The translations under genes and the position numbers were made by a program. A DNA stretch of 64,000 nucleotides from JBDOQU01 sp039839375 (GTDB lineage Bacteria > Pseudomonadota > Alphaproteobacteria > DSM-16000 > Inquilinaceae): contig NZ_JBDOQU010000001.1 in NCBI RefSeq assembly GCF_039839375.1, positions 62,001 to 126,000 on the forward strand, read 5' to 3'. Positions 41,027-50,266 of this stretch are shown piece after piece (the stretch's first letter is position 1; the number at the start of each line of letters is the position of its first letter). The notes beneath the pieces were generated by a model, which saw only the letters and a program-made list of their open reading frames with translations, was not told the DNA's origin and made no database searches.

Positions 41027-42766
41027 ATGCCGCTCGATCAGCGCGCCAACCCAAAATTCGACAAGTCGAGAATGCCCAGCCGACATGTCTCGGTCGGGCC
41101 GGACAAGGCGCCGCACCGATCCTACTACTACGCCATGGGGCTGACGGAGGAGGAGATCGCGCGGCCCTTCATCGGCGTCGCCACCTGCTGGAACGAGGCC
41201 GCGCCCTGCAACATCGCGCTCAGCCGGCAGGCGCAGGCGGTCAAGATCGGCGTGAAGGAGGGCGGCGGCACCCCCCGAGAGTTCACTACCATCACCGTCA
41301 CCGACGGCCTCGCCATGGGGCATCAGGGGATGAAGTCCTCCCTGGCGAGCCGTGAGGCGATCGCCGATTCGGTCGAACTGACCATGCGCGGCCACTGCTA
41401 TGACGGCATCGTCGGCCTCGCGGGCTGCGACAAGTCGCTGCCGGGCATGATGATGGCGATGGTCCGGCTGAACGTGCCGGCCGTCTTCATGTATGGCGGG
41501 TCAATCCTTCCGGGCCGCTTCAAAGGCCGCGACGTGACGGTCCAGGACGTGTTCGAGGCGGTGGGTGCTCATTCCTCCGGCAAGATGTCGGACGAGGATC
41601 TGCATGAGCTGGAATGCGTCGCCTGCCCCTCGGCCGGTTCGTGCGGCGGTCAGTTCACCGCCAACACCATGGCCTGCGTGTCGGAAGCCATCGGCCTGGC
41701 CGTCCCCGGCTCCGCCGGCGCGCCCGCGCCCTATGAGACGCGGGACGAATACGCCGCCGCGTCCGGTCGCGTAGTGATGGAGGCTCTGGCGCTCGGCATC
41801 CGGCCGCGCGACATCGTCACCCGCAAGGCGCTTGAGAACGCCGCCACCGTTGTCGCGGCGTCGGGCGGGTCGACCAACGCGGCCCTGCATCTGCCGGCCA
41901 TCGCCCATGAGTGCGGCATCGATTTCGACCTGCATGCGGTCGCGGAGATCTTCAAGCGCACCCCATACATCGCGGACCTGAAGCCCGGCGGACGGTACGT
42001 CGCCAAGGACATGTTCGAGATCGGCGGCGTGCCGGTGCTGATGAAGGCGCTGCTGGATGGCGGCTATCTCCATGGCGACTGCATCACGGTCACCGGCAAG
42101 ACCATCGCGGAGACTCTGACCGACGTTGTCTTCCCGACCGATCAGGACGTGATCCGGCCGACCTCCGACCCGATCACGCCGACCGGCGGCGTCGTCGGCC
42201 TGCGGGGCAATCTGGCGCCCGGCGGCGCGATCGTGAAGGTCGCCGGCATGAAGACTCTGAAATTCACCGGTCCGGCCCGCTGCTTCGACAGCGAGGAGGA
42301 GGCGTTCGCCGCCGTGCAGCAGCGCTCCTACAAGGAGGGCGAGGTCATCGTCATCCGCTATGAAGGCCCGCGCGGCGGTCCTGGAATGCGGGAGATGCTG
42401 GCGACCACCGCCGCGCTCTACGGCCAGGGCGTCGGGGACAAGATGGCGCTCATCACCGACGGCCGGTTCTCCGGCGCGACGCGCGGCTTCTGCATCGGCC
42501 ATGTCGGGCCGGAGGCCGCCGTGGGCGGGCCGATCGGCCTGCTGGAGGATGGCGACGTCATTACCATCGACGCCGTTAGCGGCGAGCTGTCGGTCGACCT
42601 TTCCGAAGCGGAGCTGGCGGAACGGCGCAAGGCATGGAAGCCCCGCGAGACGGACTACCAGTCCGGCGCGATCTGGAAGTACGCCCAGCTTGTCGGCGAC
42701 GCGGAGAAGGGGGCGGTGACGCATCCCGGCGGCGCGGCTGAAACCCATGTGTATGCGGATATCTGA
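41027..42766 (+). CDS. ilvD: Dihydroxy-acid dehydratase
   Basis: 579 residues. Cluster-binding cysteines are visible in TCWNEAAPCN (near residue 50), LAGCDKSLPG (near 128) and ECVACPSAGSCGGQFTANTM (near 195), matching the [2Fe-2S] type of IlvD. The catalytic Ser is in GRFSGATRG near residue 483. It dehydrates 2,3-dihydroxy-isovalerate and its homologue in valine and isoleucine synthesis; sugar-acid dehydratases of the same family cannot be excluded, but the length and motifs favour IlvD. A GGGGAAG-like site precedes the ATG. Confidence 0.92.
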   Translation: MPLDQRANPKFDKSRMPSRHVSVGPDKAPHRSYYYAMGLTEEEIARPFIGVATCWNEAAPCNIALSRQAQAVKIGVKEGGGTPREFTTITVTDGLAMGHQGMKSSLASREAIADSVELTMRGHCYDGIVGLAGCDKSLPGMMMAMVRLNVPAVFMYGGSILPGRFKGRDVTVQDVFEAVGAHSSGKMSDEDLHELECVACPSAGSCGGQFTANTMACVSEAIGLAVPGSAGAPAPYETRDEYAAASGRVVMEALALGIRPRDIVTRKALENAATVVAASGGSTNAALHLPAIAHECGIDFDLHAVAEIFKRTPYIADLKPGGRYVAKDMFEIGGVPVLMKALLDGGYLHGDCITVTGKTIAETLTDVVFPTDQDVIRPTSDPITPTGGVVGLRGNLAPGGAIVKVAGMKTLKFTGPARCFDSEEEAFAAVQQRSYKEGEVIVIRYEGPRGGPGMREMLATTAALYGQGVGDKMALITDGRFSGATRGFCIGHVGPEAAVGGPIGLLEDGDVITIDAVSGELSVDLSEAELAERRKAWKPRETDYQSGAIWKYAQLVGDAEKGAVTHPGGAAETHVYADI

Positions 42767-42780
42767 AGGACGGACGGAAG

Positions 42781-43602
42781 ATGAAGGTTCAACTCATAGC
42801 GGCCCTGGCGGCCGTCGCTCTCGCTCCCGCGCTGGCGGAGGCCGGTGAAACCCTCGATCGGGTCACCAGCACCGGAACCCTCACCGGCGCGGTTTCCGAC
42901 GGCTATCCACCCGTTGCTTTCGTCAATGAGAACAACGAGCTGACGGGCTTCGACATCGAGGTGGCGGAGGAGATCGCCCGCCGCCTCGGCGTCGACTTCG
43001 CCTATATGACGCCGGCCTGGGAGGCGCAGGTCGCCGGCAACTGGGCCGGACGCTGGGACATCGCCGTCGGTTCCATGACGCCGACGGCGGCGCGGGCGGA
43101 GGTGCTGGATTTTCCGGCCATCTACTATTACACGCCCGCCGCCTTCGCGGTGCATGAGGACAATACCGACATCCAGTCCGTCGACGATCTGAACGGCAAG
43201 AAGATTGGCGCCTGCTCGGCCTGCTCTTATGAGGATTATCTGCGCGGGACGCTGGTCATCGACGCCGTCGGCGCCCCGCCCTTCGAGTTCATGGAGCCGG
43301 GGGAGATCCGGACCTATGAGAATGACGGGCTGGCGCTCGGCGACCTTCGGCTGGGCGACGGGGTGCGGTTGGACGCCGTGCTGTCCAACCTGCCGACCCT
43401 CAAGGAGGCGATCGACAACGGCCTGCCGCTCCGGATCGTGGGGGAGCCCGTCTTCTATGAACCGCTGGCCGTCGCCGTAGACAAGGGCGACGAGGAGTTC
43501 TCCGCCCGGATCGCTGAGATCGTGGAGGAGATGCACGCCGACGGCACGCTGACCGCCCTGTCGGAGAAATGGTTCGGCGTCGACCTGACCACCGCCGAAT
43601 AG
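42781..43602 (+). CDS. Family-3 amino acid-type ABC substrate-binding protein, without transporter partners
   Basis: 273 residues with a signal peptide ending near ALAEAGE at about residue 21. The family-3 signature is YPPVAFVNENNELTGFDIEVAEEIARRLG (residues 41-69), followed by WDIAVGSMTPTAARAEVLDF. It starts 15 bp after ilvD, probably co-transcribed. No permease or ATPase is encoded nearby; a transporter elsewhere or a sensory role must be assumed. A Cys pair in IGACSACSYEDYL is unusual for this family. Confidence 0.9.
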   Translation: MKVQLIAALAAVALAPALAEAGETLDRVTSTGTLTGAVSDGYPPVAFVNENNELTGFDIEVAEEIARRLGVDFAYMTPAWEAQVAGNWAGRWDIAVGSMTPTAARAEVLDFPAIYYYTPAAFAVHEDNTDIQSVDDLNGKKIGACSACSYEDYLRGTLVIDAVGAPPFEFMEPGEIRTYENDGLALGDLRLGDGVRLDAVLSNLPTLKEAIDNGLPLRIVGEPVFYEPLAVAVDKGDEEFSARIAEIVEEMHADGTLTALSEKWFGVDLTTAE

Positions 43603-43611
43603 AGGCTGCGC

Positions 43612-44391
43612 CTAAGCTGCCTCGTCCAGCGTAAGCATCACGGGGGTGTGGTCGGAGGCCTTCGGCCGCCCCCTCGGCTCCCGGTCGACGGTGCAGGAGA
43701 TGACCTTGTCGGCCGCCTGCGGGCTCAGCAGGAAATGGTCGATCCTCAACCCCTTGTCCAGCGGCCACGCCCCGGCCTGATAGTCCCAGAAGGTATAGGC
43801 ACGCTCGGACGGATGCAGGGTGCGATAGGCCTCCGTCAGCCCGAGATGGAGCAGTTCGCGGAACTTCCGCCGCGTCTCCAGCCGGTAGAGCGCATCCTCC
43901 TCCCACGCCTTCGGGTCGTAACAATCCTCCGGCGCGGGAATGACGTTGTAGTCGCCGCCCAGTACGAAGGGCTGACCGGTCGCCAGCAGGTCGCGGATGC
44001 GCGCCTTCAGCCTGTCCATCCAGGCCAGCTTGTAGGGGTATTTCTCCGACGCCACCGGGTTGCCGTTCGGCAGATAGAGTCCGCCGACCCTGTAGCCGCC
44101 GGTCGTGGCCTCGATGTAGCGCGCGTGGAGGTCACCGTCGTTGCCCGGCAGGCCGAGCTGCACGTCCTCGATCGGCAGCTTCGACAGCAGCGCGACGCCG
44201 TTGTAGCTCTTCTGGCCCAGCACGGCGAGATTGTAGCCCAGATCCCCGATCTCCAGCGCCGGGAAAGCCTCCGTCTCGCACTTGATCTCCTGCATCAGCA
44301 CGATGTCGGGCGCGGCCGATCTCAGCCACTCCAGCACGTTGGGCAGGCGGGCCTTGACGGAATTCACGTTCCAGGTGGCGATGGTCGGCAT
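43612..44391 (-). CDS. xth: Exodeoxyribonuclease III
   Basis: 259 residues of the exonuclease-endonuclease-phosphatase fold. Motifs in order: TWNVNSVKARL, MQEIKCE (metal-binding Glu), YLPNG, GGDYNVIPAPEDCYD (Asp and Asn), RIDHFLLS and SDHTPVML (catalytic Asp-His). It cuts DNA at abasic sites and removes 3' blocks in base excision repair, in line with the nth-like gene further left. Located downstream of erpA, from which it is separated by a terminator hairpin. Confidence 0.95.
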   Translation of the reverse strand: MPTIATWNVNSVKARLPNVLEWLRSAAPDIVLMQEIKCETEAFPALEIGDLGYNLAVLGQKSYNGVALLSKLPIEDVQLGLPGNDGDLHARYIEATTGGYRVGGLYLPNGNPVASEKYPYKLAWMDRLKARIRDLLATGQPFVLGGDYNVIPAPEDCYDPKAWEEDALYRLETRRKFRELLHLGLTEAYRTLHPSERAYTFWDYQAGAWPLDKGLRIDHFLLSPQAADKVISCTVDREPRGRPKASDHTPVMLTLDEAA

Positions 44392-44421
44392 CGGGCGTTC
44401 CGGGGAAGGCGGACAAGGAAA

Positions 44422-44443
44422 AGGCCCGCATCATGGCGGGCCT
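44422..44443 (-). terminator. Rho-independent terminator after erpA
   Basis: Perfect 8-bp hairpin (44422-44429 with 44436-44443, AGGCCCGC and complement), 6-nt loop. Read on the minus strand the stem is followed by CTTTTCC, a short T-run, 13 bases after the erpA stop. It would end erpA transcription before xth. Confidence 0.7.
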
Positions 44444-44455
44444 CGCTGGATGGAG

Positions 44456-44809
44456 CTAGAGCGCGAAGGACGTGCCGCAGCCGCAGGAGGAGGCGGCATT
44501 GGGGTTCTTCACCTGGAAGGACGCGCCGATCAGTTCATCCACATAATCGACTTCCGATCCGTTCAGCAGGTCCAGAGAGACGTCGTCGACCACCAGCCTG
44601 ACCCCGTCGCGCTCGAAGGTCAGGTCGTCCTCGTTCACCTGCTCGTCGAAGGAGAAGCCGTACTGGAAGCCCGAACACCCGCCGCCGGAAACGGTGAGGC
44701 GCAGCATCAGCCCGTCCTTGCCCTCACTCCGCGCAAGCTCCGCCACCCGCCGGGCGGCCGACGCAGTGAGGTTGATCTGACGTTCAATGGTCGTGGCGGT
44801 GTCCGTCAT
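44456..44809 (-). CDS. erpA: Iron-sulfur cluster insertion protein ErpA
   Basis: 117 residues from ATG 44809; upstream frame lacks A-type features. The A-type carrier cysteines are present: GGGCSGFQYGF (near residue 45) and CGCGTSF at the C-terminus. ITLTxxA-type start INLTASAARRVAELA and VDYVDELIGASFQVKNPNA complete the fold. It passes Fe-S clusters to target enzymes. Adjacent to dgt in divergent orientation, the usual alphaproteobacterial arrangement. Confidence 0.93.
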   Translation of the reverse strand: MTDTATTIERQINLTASAARRVAELARSEGKDGLMLRLTVSGGGCSGFQYGFSFDEQVNEDDLTFERDGVRLVVDDVSLDLLNGSEVDYVDELIGASFQVKNPNAASSCGCGTSFAL

Positions 44810-44926
44810 GACGGCCCTGTTGGTCGGAGAAACGATGTCCCCATGATGTAGGCACTCTGGGCGGCGTGTCAAAGCCGCGTGGGGCCGCCGTTGCCAGCCC
44901 GTCCGCCGCCGTCTAGTGTCCGCGCC

Positions 44927-46090
44927 ATGGTCGCGCCCTATGCCGTCATGCCGGGAGAAACCCGTGGCCGTCTCCATCCGGAGCCGGAAAGCCCTACCCG
45001 ATCCGCCTATCAGCGCGACCGGGACCGCATCATCCATTCCGGCGCATTCCGGAAGCTGCAATACAAGACCCAGGTCTTCGTCGTCCATGAGGGCGACTAT
45101 TACCGCACCCGCCTGACCCACAGCATCGAGGTGGCGCAGATCGCGCGGTCGATCAGCCGGTCGCTGGGCCTGGACGAGGATCTGGCGGAGGCGGTGGCGC
45201 TGGCGCACGATCTGGGCCACACCCCCTTCGGCCATGCCGGGGAGGACGCGCTGGACGAGGCGATGCACGCCCATGGCGGCTTCCGGCATAACGACCAGAC
45301 CCTCCGGGTCCTCACCACGCTGGAGCGCCGCTACGCCGCCTTCGACGGGCTGAACCTCACCTGGGAGACGCTGGAGGGCGTGGTCAAGCATAACGGCCCG
45401 CTGGTCCCGCTGTCCGAGGGGGAGACGCTGCCGACCACCATCGCCTCCTTCAACCGGCTATGGGATCTGGAACTGGATACCCAGCCGGGGGCGGAGGCGC
45501 AGGTGGCGGCGCTGGCCGACGATATCGCCTACAACAACCATGACATCGATGACGGGGTGCGCGCCGGGCTGTTCGCGCTGGAGGATCTTTACGATCTGCC
45601 GGTGATCGGCCCGCTGTTCGCCGGGGTGCGCCGCGACCATCCGGAGGTGGAACGCCGCCGGCTGATCCACGAATCGATCCGCCGGCTGATCGATCTGATG
45701 GTGACCGACCTCCTGACGGAAAGTCGCCGCAGGCTCTCCGCGCTGAAGCCGGAATCGGCCGCCGACGTGCGGGCTGCCGACCGCCCGGTCATCGCCTTTT
45801 CCGCCGAGATGACGGCCTGCGATCGGGCGCTGAAGGATTTCCTCTTCACGCACATGTACCGGCACTATCAGGTGAACCGGGAAACCAGCAAGGCGCGCCG
45901 CGTGGTCGGCGATCTCTTCGCCCTGCTGACGGCCGAACCGAACACGCTGCCCACGGAATGGCAGGGGCCGGCGGTGGCGGCAGACGCGGCGGGCAGGGCA
46001 CGCATCGTCGCGGACTATATCGCCGGGATGACGGATCGCTACGCGCTGCTGGAGCATCAGCGGCTTTTCGATTTGTCACCGAAGATGTGA
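44927..46090 (+). CDS. dgt: dGTP triphosphohydrolase-like protein
   Basis: 387 residues from ATG 44927. HD-domain metal ligands are visible: RLTHSIEVAQIARSI (first His), LAHDLGHTPFGHAGE (His-Asp and following His), and ALADDIAYNNHDIDDG (final Asp). The N-terminal RSAYQRDRDRIIHSGAFRKLQYKTQVF is typical of type 2 Dgt. It splits dNTPs to nucleoside and triphosphate. In most alphaproteobacteria argS follows; here the next gene is the SPOR protein after 108 bp. Confidence 0.93.
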   Translation: MVAPYAVMPGETRGRLHPEPESPTRSAYQRDRDRIIHSGAFRKLQYKTQVFVVHEGDYYRTRLTHSIEVAQIARSISRSLGLDEDLAEAVALAHDLGHTPFGHAGEDALDEAMHAHGGFRHNDQTLRVLTTLERRYAAFDGLNLTWETLEGVVKHNGPLVPLSEGETLPTTIASFNRLWDLELDTQPGAEAQVAALADDIAYNNHDIDDGVRAGLFALEDLYDLPVIGPLFAGVRRDHPEVERRRLIHESIRRLIDLMVTDLLTESRRRLSALKPESAADVRAADRPVIAFSAEMTACDRALKDFLFTHMYRHYQVNRETSKARRVVGDLFALLTAEPNTLPTEWQGPAVAADAAGRARIVADYIAGMTDRYALLEHQRLFDLSPKM

Positions 46091-46198
46091 ACCATTCGCC
46101 AAGACTTCTGGTGTAGTGCCGGGCGGGTGATGTAACACCGCTACAGGGTCGGCGACAGGCCGCCCGCCGGCGAACTACCGGAACGAGTTGATTTGTAG

Positions 46199-47050
46199 AT
46201 GAGCGATTATCATTCGGACTATCCGGACGCGCCGGAAGTGCCCGACCCCCTGCTGGACGAAGCCCCGCGCCGCGGAAGCGGTTATCGCCGCGCGCTGATC
46301 CTGGGCCTGGTGCTGCTGGCCTTCGCGGCATTCGGCGCGCTGATCTGGTATGCCTACGCCACCTCGCAGAGCCCTGTCGCCGCCGGGGAGGTCCCGCTGA
46401 TCCAGGCCGACCCGTCGCCCACCCGCATCCGGCCGGAGCAGCCGGGCGGCCTCGAAGTGCCCCATCAGGACCGGCTGGTCCTGCGCAGTATCGACCCCGA
46501 TGCTCCCACCCCGGTGGTGGAGCAGCTTCTGCCCCCGCCCGAGCAGCCGATGGAGGTCCCCGAACCTCCGCCTCCGGCCGCGACTCCGGCGCCTGCCGTC
46601 CAGCCCGCGCCACCGCCGGCGGAGGACGATTTGCAACTGGCTCTTCGGCCCAGGGGAGAGGCGATCCCGCCGGCGGCGGAAACTGCGCCCGAAGAACCCA
46701 CTGTCGAAACGCCGCCGCAGCCCGTGCCCGAACCGGAGCCGCCGGCCACTCCTGTCCCTGAGACTGCGCCGGCCGCCGAGCCCGCGCCCGTCGCTCCGTC
46801 GTCGCAGGGCGGTGTCCATATCCAGATGGCGGCGGTCCGGACTCAGGAGGCCGCGCGCGGTGAATGGGCCCGGCTTCAGGGAGAATTCCCGGACCTTCTG
46901 GGCGGGCTGCAATTGCGGGTCCAGGAAGCCGATCTCGGCGAACGCGGCATCTTCTATCGCGTCCAGGCCGGCCCTCTGGACGAGGCGAGGGCGGAACAGG
47001 TCTGCGGCGGGCTGAAGGCGCAGAACACGGACTGCATCCTTGTCCGCTGA
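46199..47050 (+). CDS. SPOR domain-containing membrane protein
   Basis: 283 residues. A cytosolic N-terminus (1-30), one membrane helix (RALILGLVLLAFAAFGALIWYAYA, about 31-54), a long Pro/Glu/Ala-rich periplasmic linker (about 85-200), and a SPOR domain at about 205-283 (VHIQMAAVRTQEAARGEWARL to ILVR). SPOR domains bind denuded peptidoglycan at division sites. Placed before nagZ as usual. The gene end overlaps the nagZ start by 11 bp. Confidence 0.88.
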   Translation: MSDYHSDYPDAPEVPDPLLDEAPRRGSGYRRALILGLVLLAFAAFGALIWYAYATSQSPVAAGEVPLIQADPSPTRIRPEQPGGLEVPHQDRLVLRSIDPDAPTPVVEQLLPPPEQPMEVPEPPPPAATPAPAVQPAPPPAEDDLQLALRPRGEAIPPAAETAPEEPTVETPPQPVPEPEPPATPVPETAPAAEPAPVAPSSQGGVHIQMAAVRTQEAARGEWARLQGEFPDLLGGLQLRVQEADLGERGIFYRVQAGPLDEARAEQVCGGLKAQNTDCILVR

Positions 47051-47972
47051 CGCCTCGCCGACTCGCGCCCTCATCCTCGGCTGCGCCGGCCCCCGCCTGG
47101 GCGAGGAGGAGGCGGCGTTCTTCCGCCGGGCCGACCCGCTGGGTTTCATCCTCTTCCGGCGGAACTGCGAGAATCCCGATCAGTTGACCACGCTGGTCCG
47201 CGATCTGCGCGCCAGCGTGGGACGGCCCGGCGCGCCGGTCATGATCGACCAGGAGGGCGGCAGGGTGCAGCGGCTGCGCCCGCCCCACTGGCCAGCCCAC
47301 CCGCCGGCCGCTCATTTCGCCGACCGGCCGGAGGCGGAGGTCAGGGCGAACGCCGCCTCGATCGGCCGGATGGTCGCGGCCCATGGAATCTCCGTGGTCG
47401 CCGCCCCGGTCCTCGATCTCCGGTTCGAGGGGGCGAGCGACGTCGTCGGCGACCGGTCCCTGGGCCGCGATTCCGAAATTGTCGCCCGGCTGGGCCGCGC
47501 CTGGATCGAAGGCTTCCGCGACGTAGGTGTCACTCCGGTCATCAAGCATCTGCCGGGACACGGACGGGCGCGGGTGGACAGCCACCTGGCGCTGCCCGTC
47601 GTCGACGCGCCGCTGGAGGAGTTGGAGCGGGAGGATTTCGGTCCGTTCCGCCGGCTCGCGGATGCCGGGGCATGGGGGCTCACCGCCCATATCGTCTTCA
47701 CCGCCATTGACCCCGACCGGCCGGCGACGCTGTCGCCGACCGTTATCGGTGACATCATCAGGGGCCGTATCGGCTTCGATGGAATCCTCCTCAGCGACGA
47801 CCTCTCGATGGGCGCGCTCAAGGGAAGCATGGGCGAACGGGTCGCCGGCGCGCTGGCCGCCGGCTGCGACATCGCCCTTCACTGCAACGGGAAGATGGCG
47901 GAGATGATCGAGGCGGCGGAGGCGGCGACGCCGCTGAGCGAAGAAACCCGGCGTCGGATGGGGCAGGGCTGA
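47040..47972 (+). CDS. nagZ: Beta-N-acetylhexosaminidase NagZ
   Basis: 310 residues from TTG 47040, overlapping the SPOR gene. Glycoside hydrolase family 3 features: PVMIDQEGGRVQRL (near residue 68) and KHLPGHGRARVDSHLALP (near 168), the latter carrying the His-Asp catalytic dyad loop of NagZ, and LLSDDLSMGAL with the nucleophile Asp. It trims GlcNAc from recycled muropeptides in the cytosol. Confidence 0.93.
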   Translation: MSADASPTRALILGCAGPRLGEEEAAFFRRADPLGFILFRRNCENPDQLTTLVRDLRASVGRPGAPVMIDQEGGRVQRLRPPHWPAHPPAAHFADRPEAEVRANAASIGRMVAAHGISVVAAPVLDLRFEGASDVVGDRSLGRDSEIVARLGRAWIEGFRDVGVTPVIKHLPGHGRARVDSHLALPVVDAPLEELEREDFGPFRRLADAGAWGLTAHIVFTAIDPDRPATLSPTVIGDIIRGRIGFDGILLSDDLSMGALKGSMGERVAGALAAGCDIALHCNGKMAEMIEAAEAATPLSEETRRRMGQG

Positions 47973-47975
47973 CGG

Positions 47976-48656
47976 ATGGAATTCATCTATCAGGCTTCGG
48001 TCTGGATCGTCCCGGTCATCCTCGCGATCACGCTCCATGAGGCGGCGCACGCCTGGGTCGCCCAGAAGCTGGGCGACGACACGGCCCAGCGCCTCGGCCG
48101 GGTGACGTTCAATCCGATCGCCCATATCGACCGCTTCGGCACGATCATAGTGCCGGGCCTTCTGCTGCTGATGAATGCCGGCTTCCTTTTCGGCTGGGCG
48201 AAGCCGGTGCCGGTCAATTTCCGCCGCCTGCGCAACCCCCGGCGGGACATGGTGCTGGTCGCCGCCGCGGGTCCGGCGATCAACATCGCCATCGCCATCT
48301 TCTCCGCCTGGCTGCTGCGGTGGCGCGGATTGCTGCCGGACGCGGCGATCGACTGGGCGCAAAACGCGCTCTACGCGTCAGTGGTCATCAACGTCATCCT
48401 GGCGGTCTTCAACATGCTGCCCCTGCCGCCGCTCGACGGCGGACGGATCGCCGTCGGCCTGCTGCCGGCCCCGCTGGCCCGGCCGCTCGCACGGCTGGAG
48501 CGGTACGGGTTCATCATCCTGCTGGGCTTCCTGTTCCTGCTGCCCTGGGTCGGCGCGCAGATGGGCCTGGACCTCAACCTGTTCGGCCGCCTGATTCTGG
48601 AGCCGACACTCTGGATCATATCGTTCATCATGGGGCTGATGGGTTTCGGCGGCTGA
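47976..48656 (+). CDS. Site-2 protease family (M50) membrane metalloprotease
   Basis: 226 residues with about six membrane segments. The HExxH zinc site is HEAAHAW (His21-Glu22) in the first helix, and the second ligand motif is NMLPLPPLDGGRI near residue 148. Belongs to the short M50 group without a PDZ domain; substrate unknown. Lies 3 bp after nagZ and 14 bp before scpA, so part of the same operon. Confidence 0.88.
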   Translation: MEFIYQASVWIVPVILAITLHEAAHAWVAQKLGDDTAQRLGRVTFNPIAHIDRFGTIIVPGLLLLMNAGFLFGWAKPVPVNFRRLRNPRRDMVLVAAAGPAINIAIAIFSAWLLRWRGLLPDAAIDWAQNALYASVVINVILAVFNMLPLPPLDGGRIAVGLLPAPLARPLARLERYGFIILLGFLFLLPWVGAQMGLDLNLFGRLILEPTLWIISFIMGLMGFGG

Positions 48657-48670
48657 GGACGACGGCTCGC

Positions 48671-49450
48671 ATGGAAGAGGATTTCGAGGACCCCAGGGAC
48701 GGCTTGCGGGGCGACGACGACGCATTCGTCCTGCGGCTGGAATCCTATGAGGGTCCGATCGACGCCTTGCTGGAGCAGGCGAGGGAGCAGAAGGTCGACC
48801 TGACCCAGATCTCCATCCTGGCGCTGGCCGACCAGTATCTGGGCTTCATCGAACGGGCGCGGGCGCTTCGGCTGGAACTGGCGGCCGACTATCTGGTGAT
48901 GGCGGCGTGGCTGGCCTATCTGAAATCCCGCCTGCTGCTGCCGCCGGAAGAGGATGACGACGAGCCGTCGGGCGAGGAGCTGGCGGCGGCGTTGGCCTTC
49001 CAGCTCCAGCGGCTGGAGGCGATGCGGGAGGCCGGGACGAGGCTGATGGCGCGTCCGATGGTCGGCCGCGACTGGTTCGCCCGTGGGGAACCGCCGCCCG
49101 ACCTGGTCGTTCGCACCACGGTCTACGACCTCTCTCTCTACGACCTTTTGAAGGCTTATGGGGGCATCCAGCGGCGCAACGTCGGCGGCGGCGCGCTGCA
49201 CATCCAGGCCTCCAACCTCTATTCCACCGAAGCGGCGCTGGAGCGGCTGACGGTGATGCTTGGCCGGGTCCCCGGCTGGACGACGCTCTTCAGCTTCCTG
49301 CCCGCCGACCTCAAGGACCCGCTCCAGGTCCGGTCGGCCATCGCCTCCCATTTCTCCGCCTCGCTGGAACTCGCCAAGGCCGGAAAGGTGGCGATCCGGC
49401 AGGACGGGGCTTTCCAGCCGATCTTCCTGAAAAGGACGGAAGAGCCATGA
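48671..49450 (+). CDS. scpA: Segregation and condensation protein A
   Basis: 259 residues from ATG 48671. ScpA (kleisin) features: FVLRLESYEGPIDALLEQAREQKVDLTQISI, then ADYLVMAAWLAYLKSRLLLPP. The C-terminal part forms the winged helix that binds SMC. With ScpB it makes the SMC condensin that compacts chromosomes. ATGA overlap with scpB. Confidence 0.93.
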   Translation: MEEDFEDPRDGLRGDDDAFVLRLESYEGPIDALLEQAREQKVDLTQISILALADQYLGFIERARALRLELAADYLVMAAWLAYLKSRLLLPPEEDDDEPSGEELAAALAFQLQRLEAMREAGTRLMARPMVGRDWFARGEPPPDLVVRTTVYDLSLYDLLKAYGGIQRRNVGGGALHIQASNLYSTEAALERLTVMLGRVPGWTTLFSFLPADLKDPLQVRSAIASHFSASLELAKAGKVAIRQDGAFQPIFLKRTEEP

Positions 49451-50100
49451 CCGACTCCGGAGACAACATCATCCATCTGGCGAGACCGTCCATGCCGGAA
49501 GGAATGGCGGACCAGGTGCGGGTGGTGGAGGCGCTGCTGTTCGCCTCGCCGACGCCGATGGACGATTCGGCGATCAGGGACAGGCTGCCGGCCGATGCCG
49601 ATCTGGCGGCGATCATGAACGCGTTGGAGCAGCATTATCACGGCCGCGGCGTGACCCTCGCCCGGGTTGCCGGCGGCTGGGCTTTCCGCACCGCGCCCGA
49701 CCTGACGGCCCGGCTGAAGATCGAGATCCCGGCCAACCGGAAGCCCAGCCGCGCGGCGGTCGAGACGCTGGCCATCATCGCCTACCATCAGCCCGTGACC
49801 AGGGCTGAGATCGAAAGCATCCGCGGCGTCGCCACCAGCCGGGGAACCCTCGACGCGCTGATGGAGATGGGCTGGGTCAGGCCCGGCCGGCGGCGCATGA
49901 CCCCCGGAAAGCCGCTGACCTGGATCACGACGCCCGCCTTCCTCGACCATTTCGCGCTCGGCTCGATCAGCGAGCTTCCGGGCGTGGAGGAGTTGAAGGC
50001 GGCCGGTCTGCTCGACAGCCGCCCCGCCGTCGTGACCCTGCCGGGCGGCCGGGCAGGGGAGGAAGCTGAGGAGGACGGGGAAGGCGACGAGGATGAGTGA
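49447..50100 (+). CDS. scpB: Segregation and condensation protein B
   Basis: 217 residues. Paired winged helices: VRVVEALLFASPTPMDDSAI and KPSRAAVETLAIIAYHQPVTRAEIESIRGV are the ScpB signatures. The tail is acidic (EEAEEDGEGDEDE). Subunit of the SMC-ScpAB condensin. Followed by a 166-bp gap before tatA that holds a TTGACA box at 50134, without a clear -10 partner. Confidence 0.93.
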   Translation: MTDSGDNIIHLARPSMPEGMADQVRVVEALLFASPTPMDDSAIRDRLPADADLAAIMNALEQHYHGRGVTLARVAGGWAFRTAPDLTARLKIEIPANRKPSRAAVETLAIIAYHQPVTRAEIESIRGVATSRGTLDALMEMGWVRPGRRRMTPGKPLTWITTPAFLDHFALGSISELPGVEELKAAGLLDSRPAVVTLPGGRAGEEAEEDGEGDEDE

Positions 50101-50266
50101 GCGGCGCCTTTTCCAGTTTTGCCCGCTAAACCATTGACATAAAATCACAAATCAGTTCGGTGATACGAACCGGCAATCGTTGCGGGGGGGCACCCTTTCT
50201 GCCATTATCCCGGCCCGAGGGAGGGCTGGCGCGGGAAATGCCGGCTGAAGAGCGGAGTCGTCTTCA

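Noticed and set aside
45846..48362. 838-codon minus-strand frame opposite dgt, SPOR, nagZ and M50 genes
   Set aside because: No domain or membrane pattern, and fully antisense to four recognisable genes.
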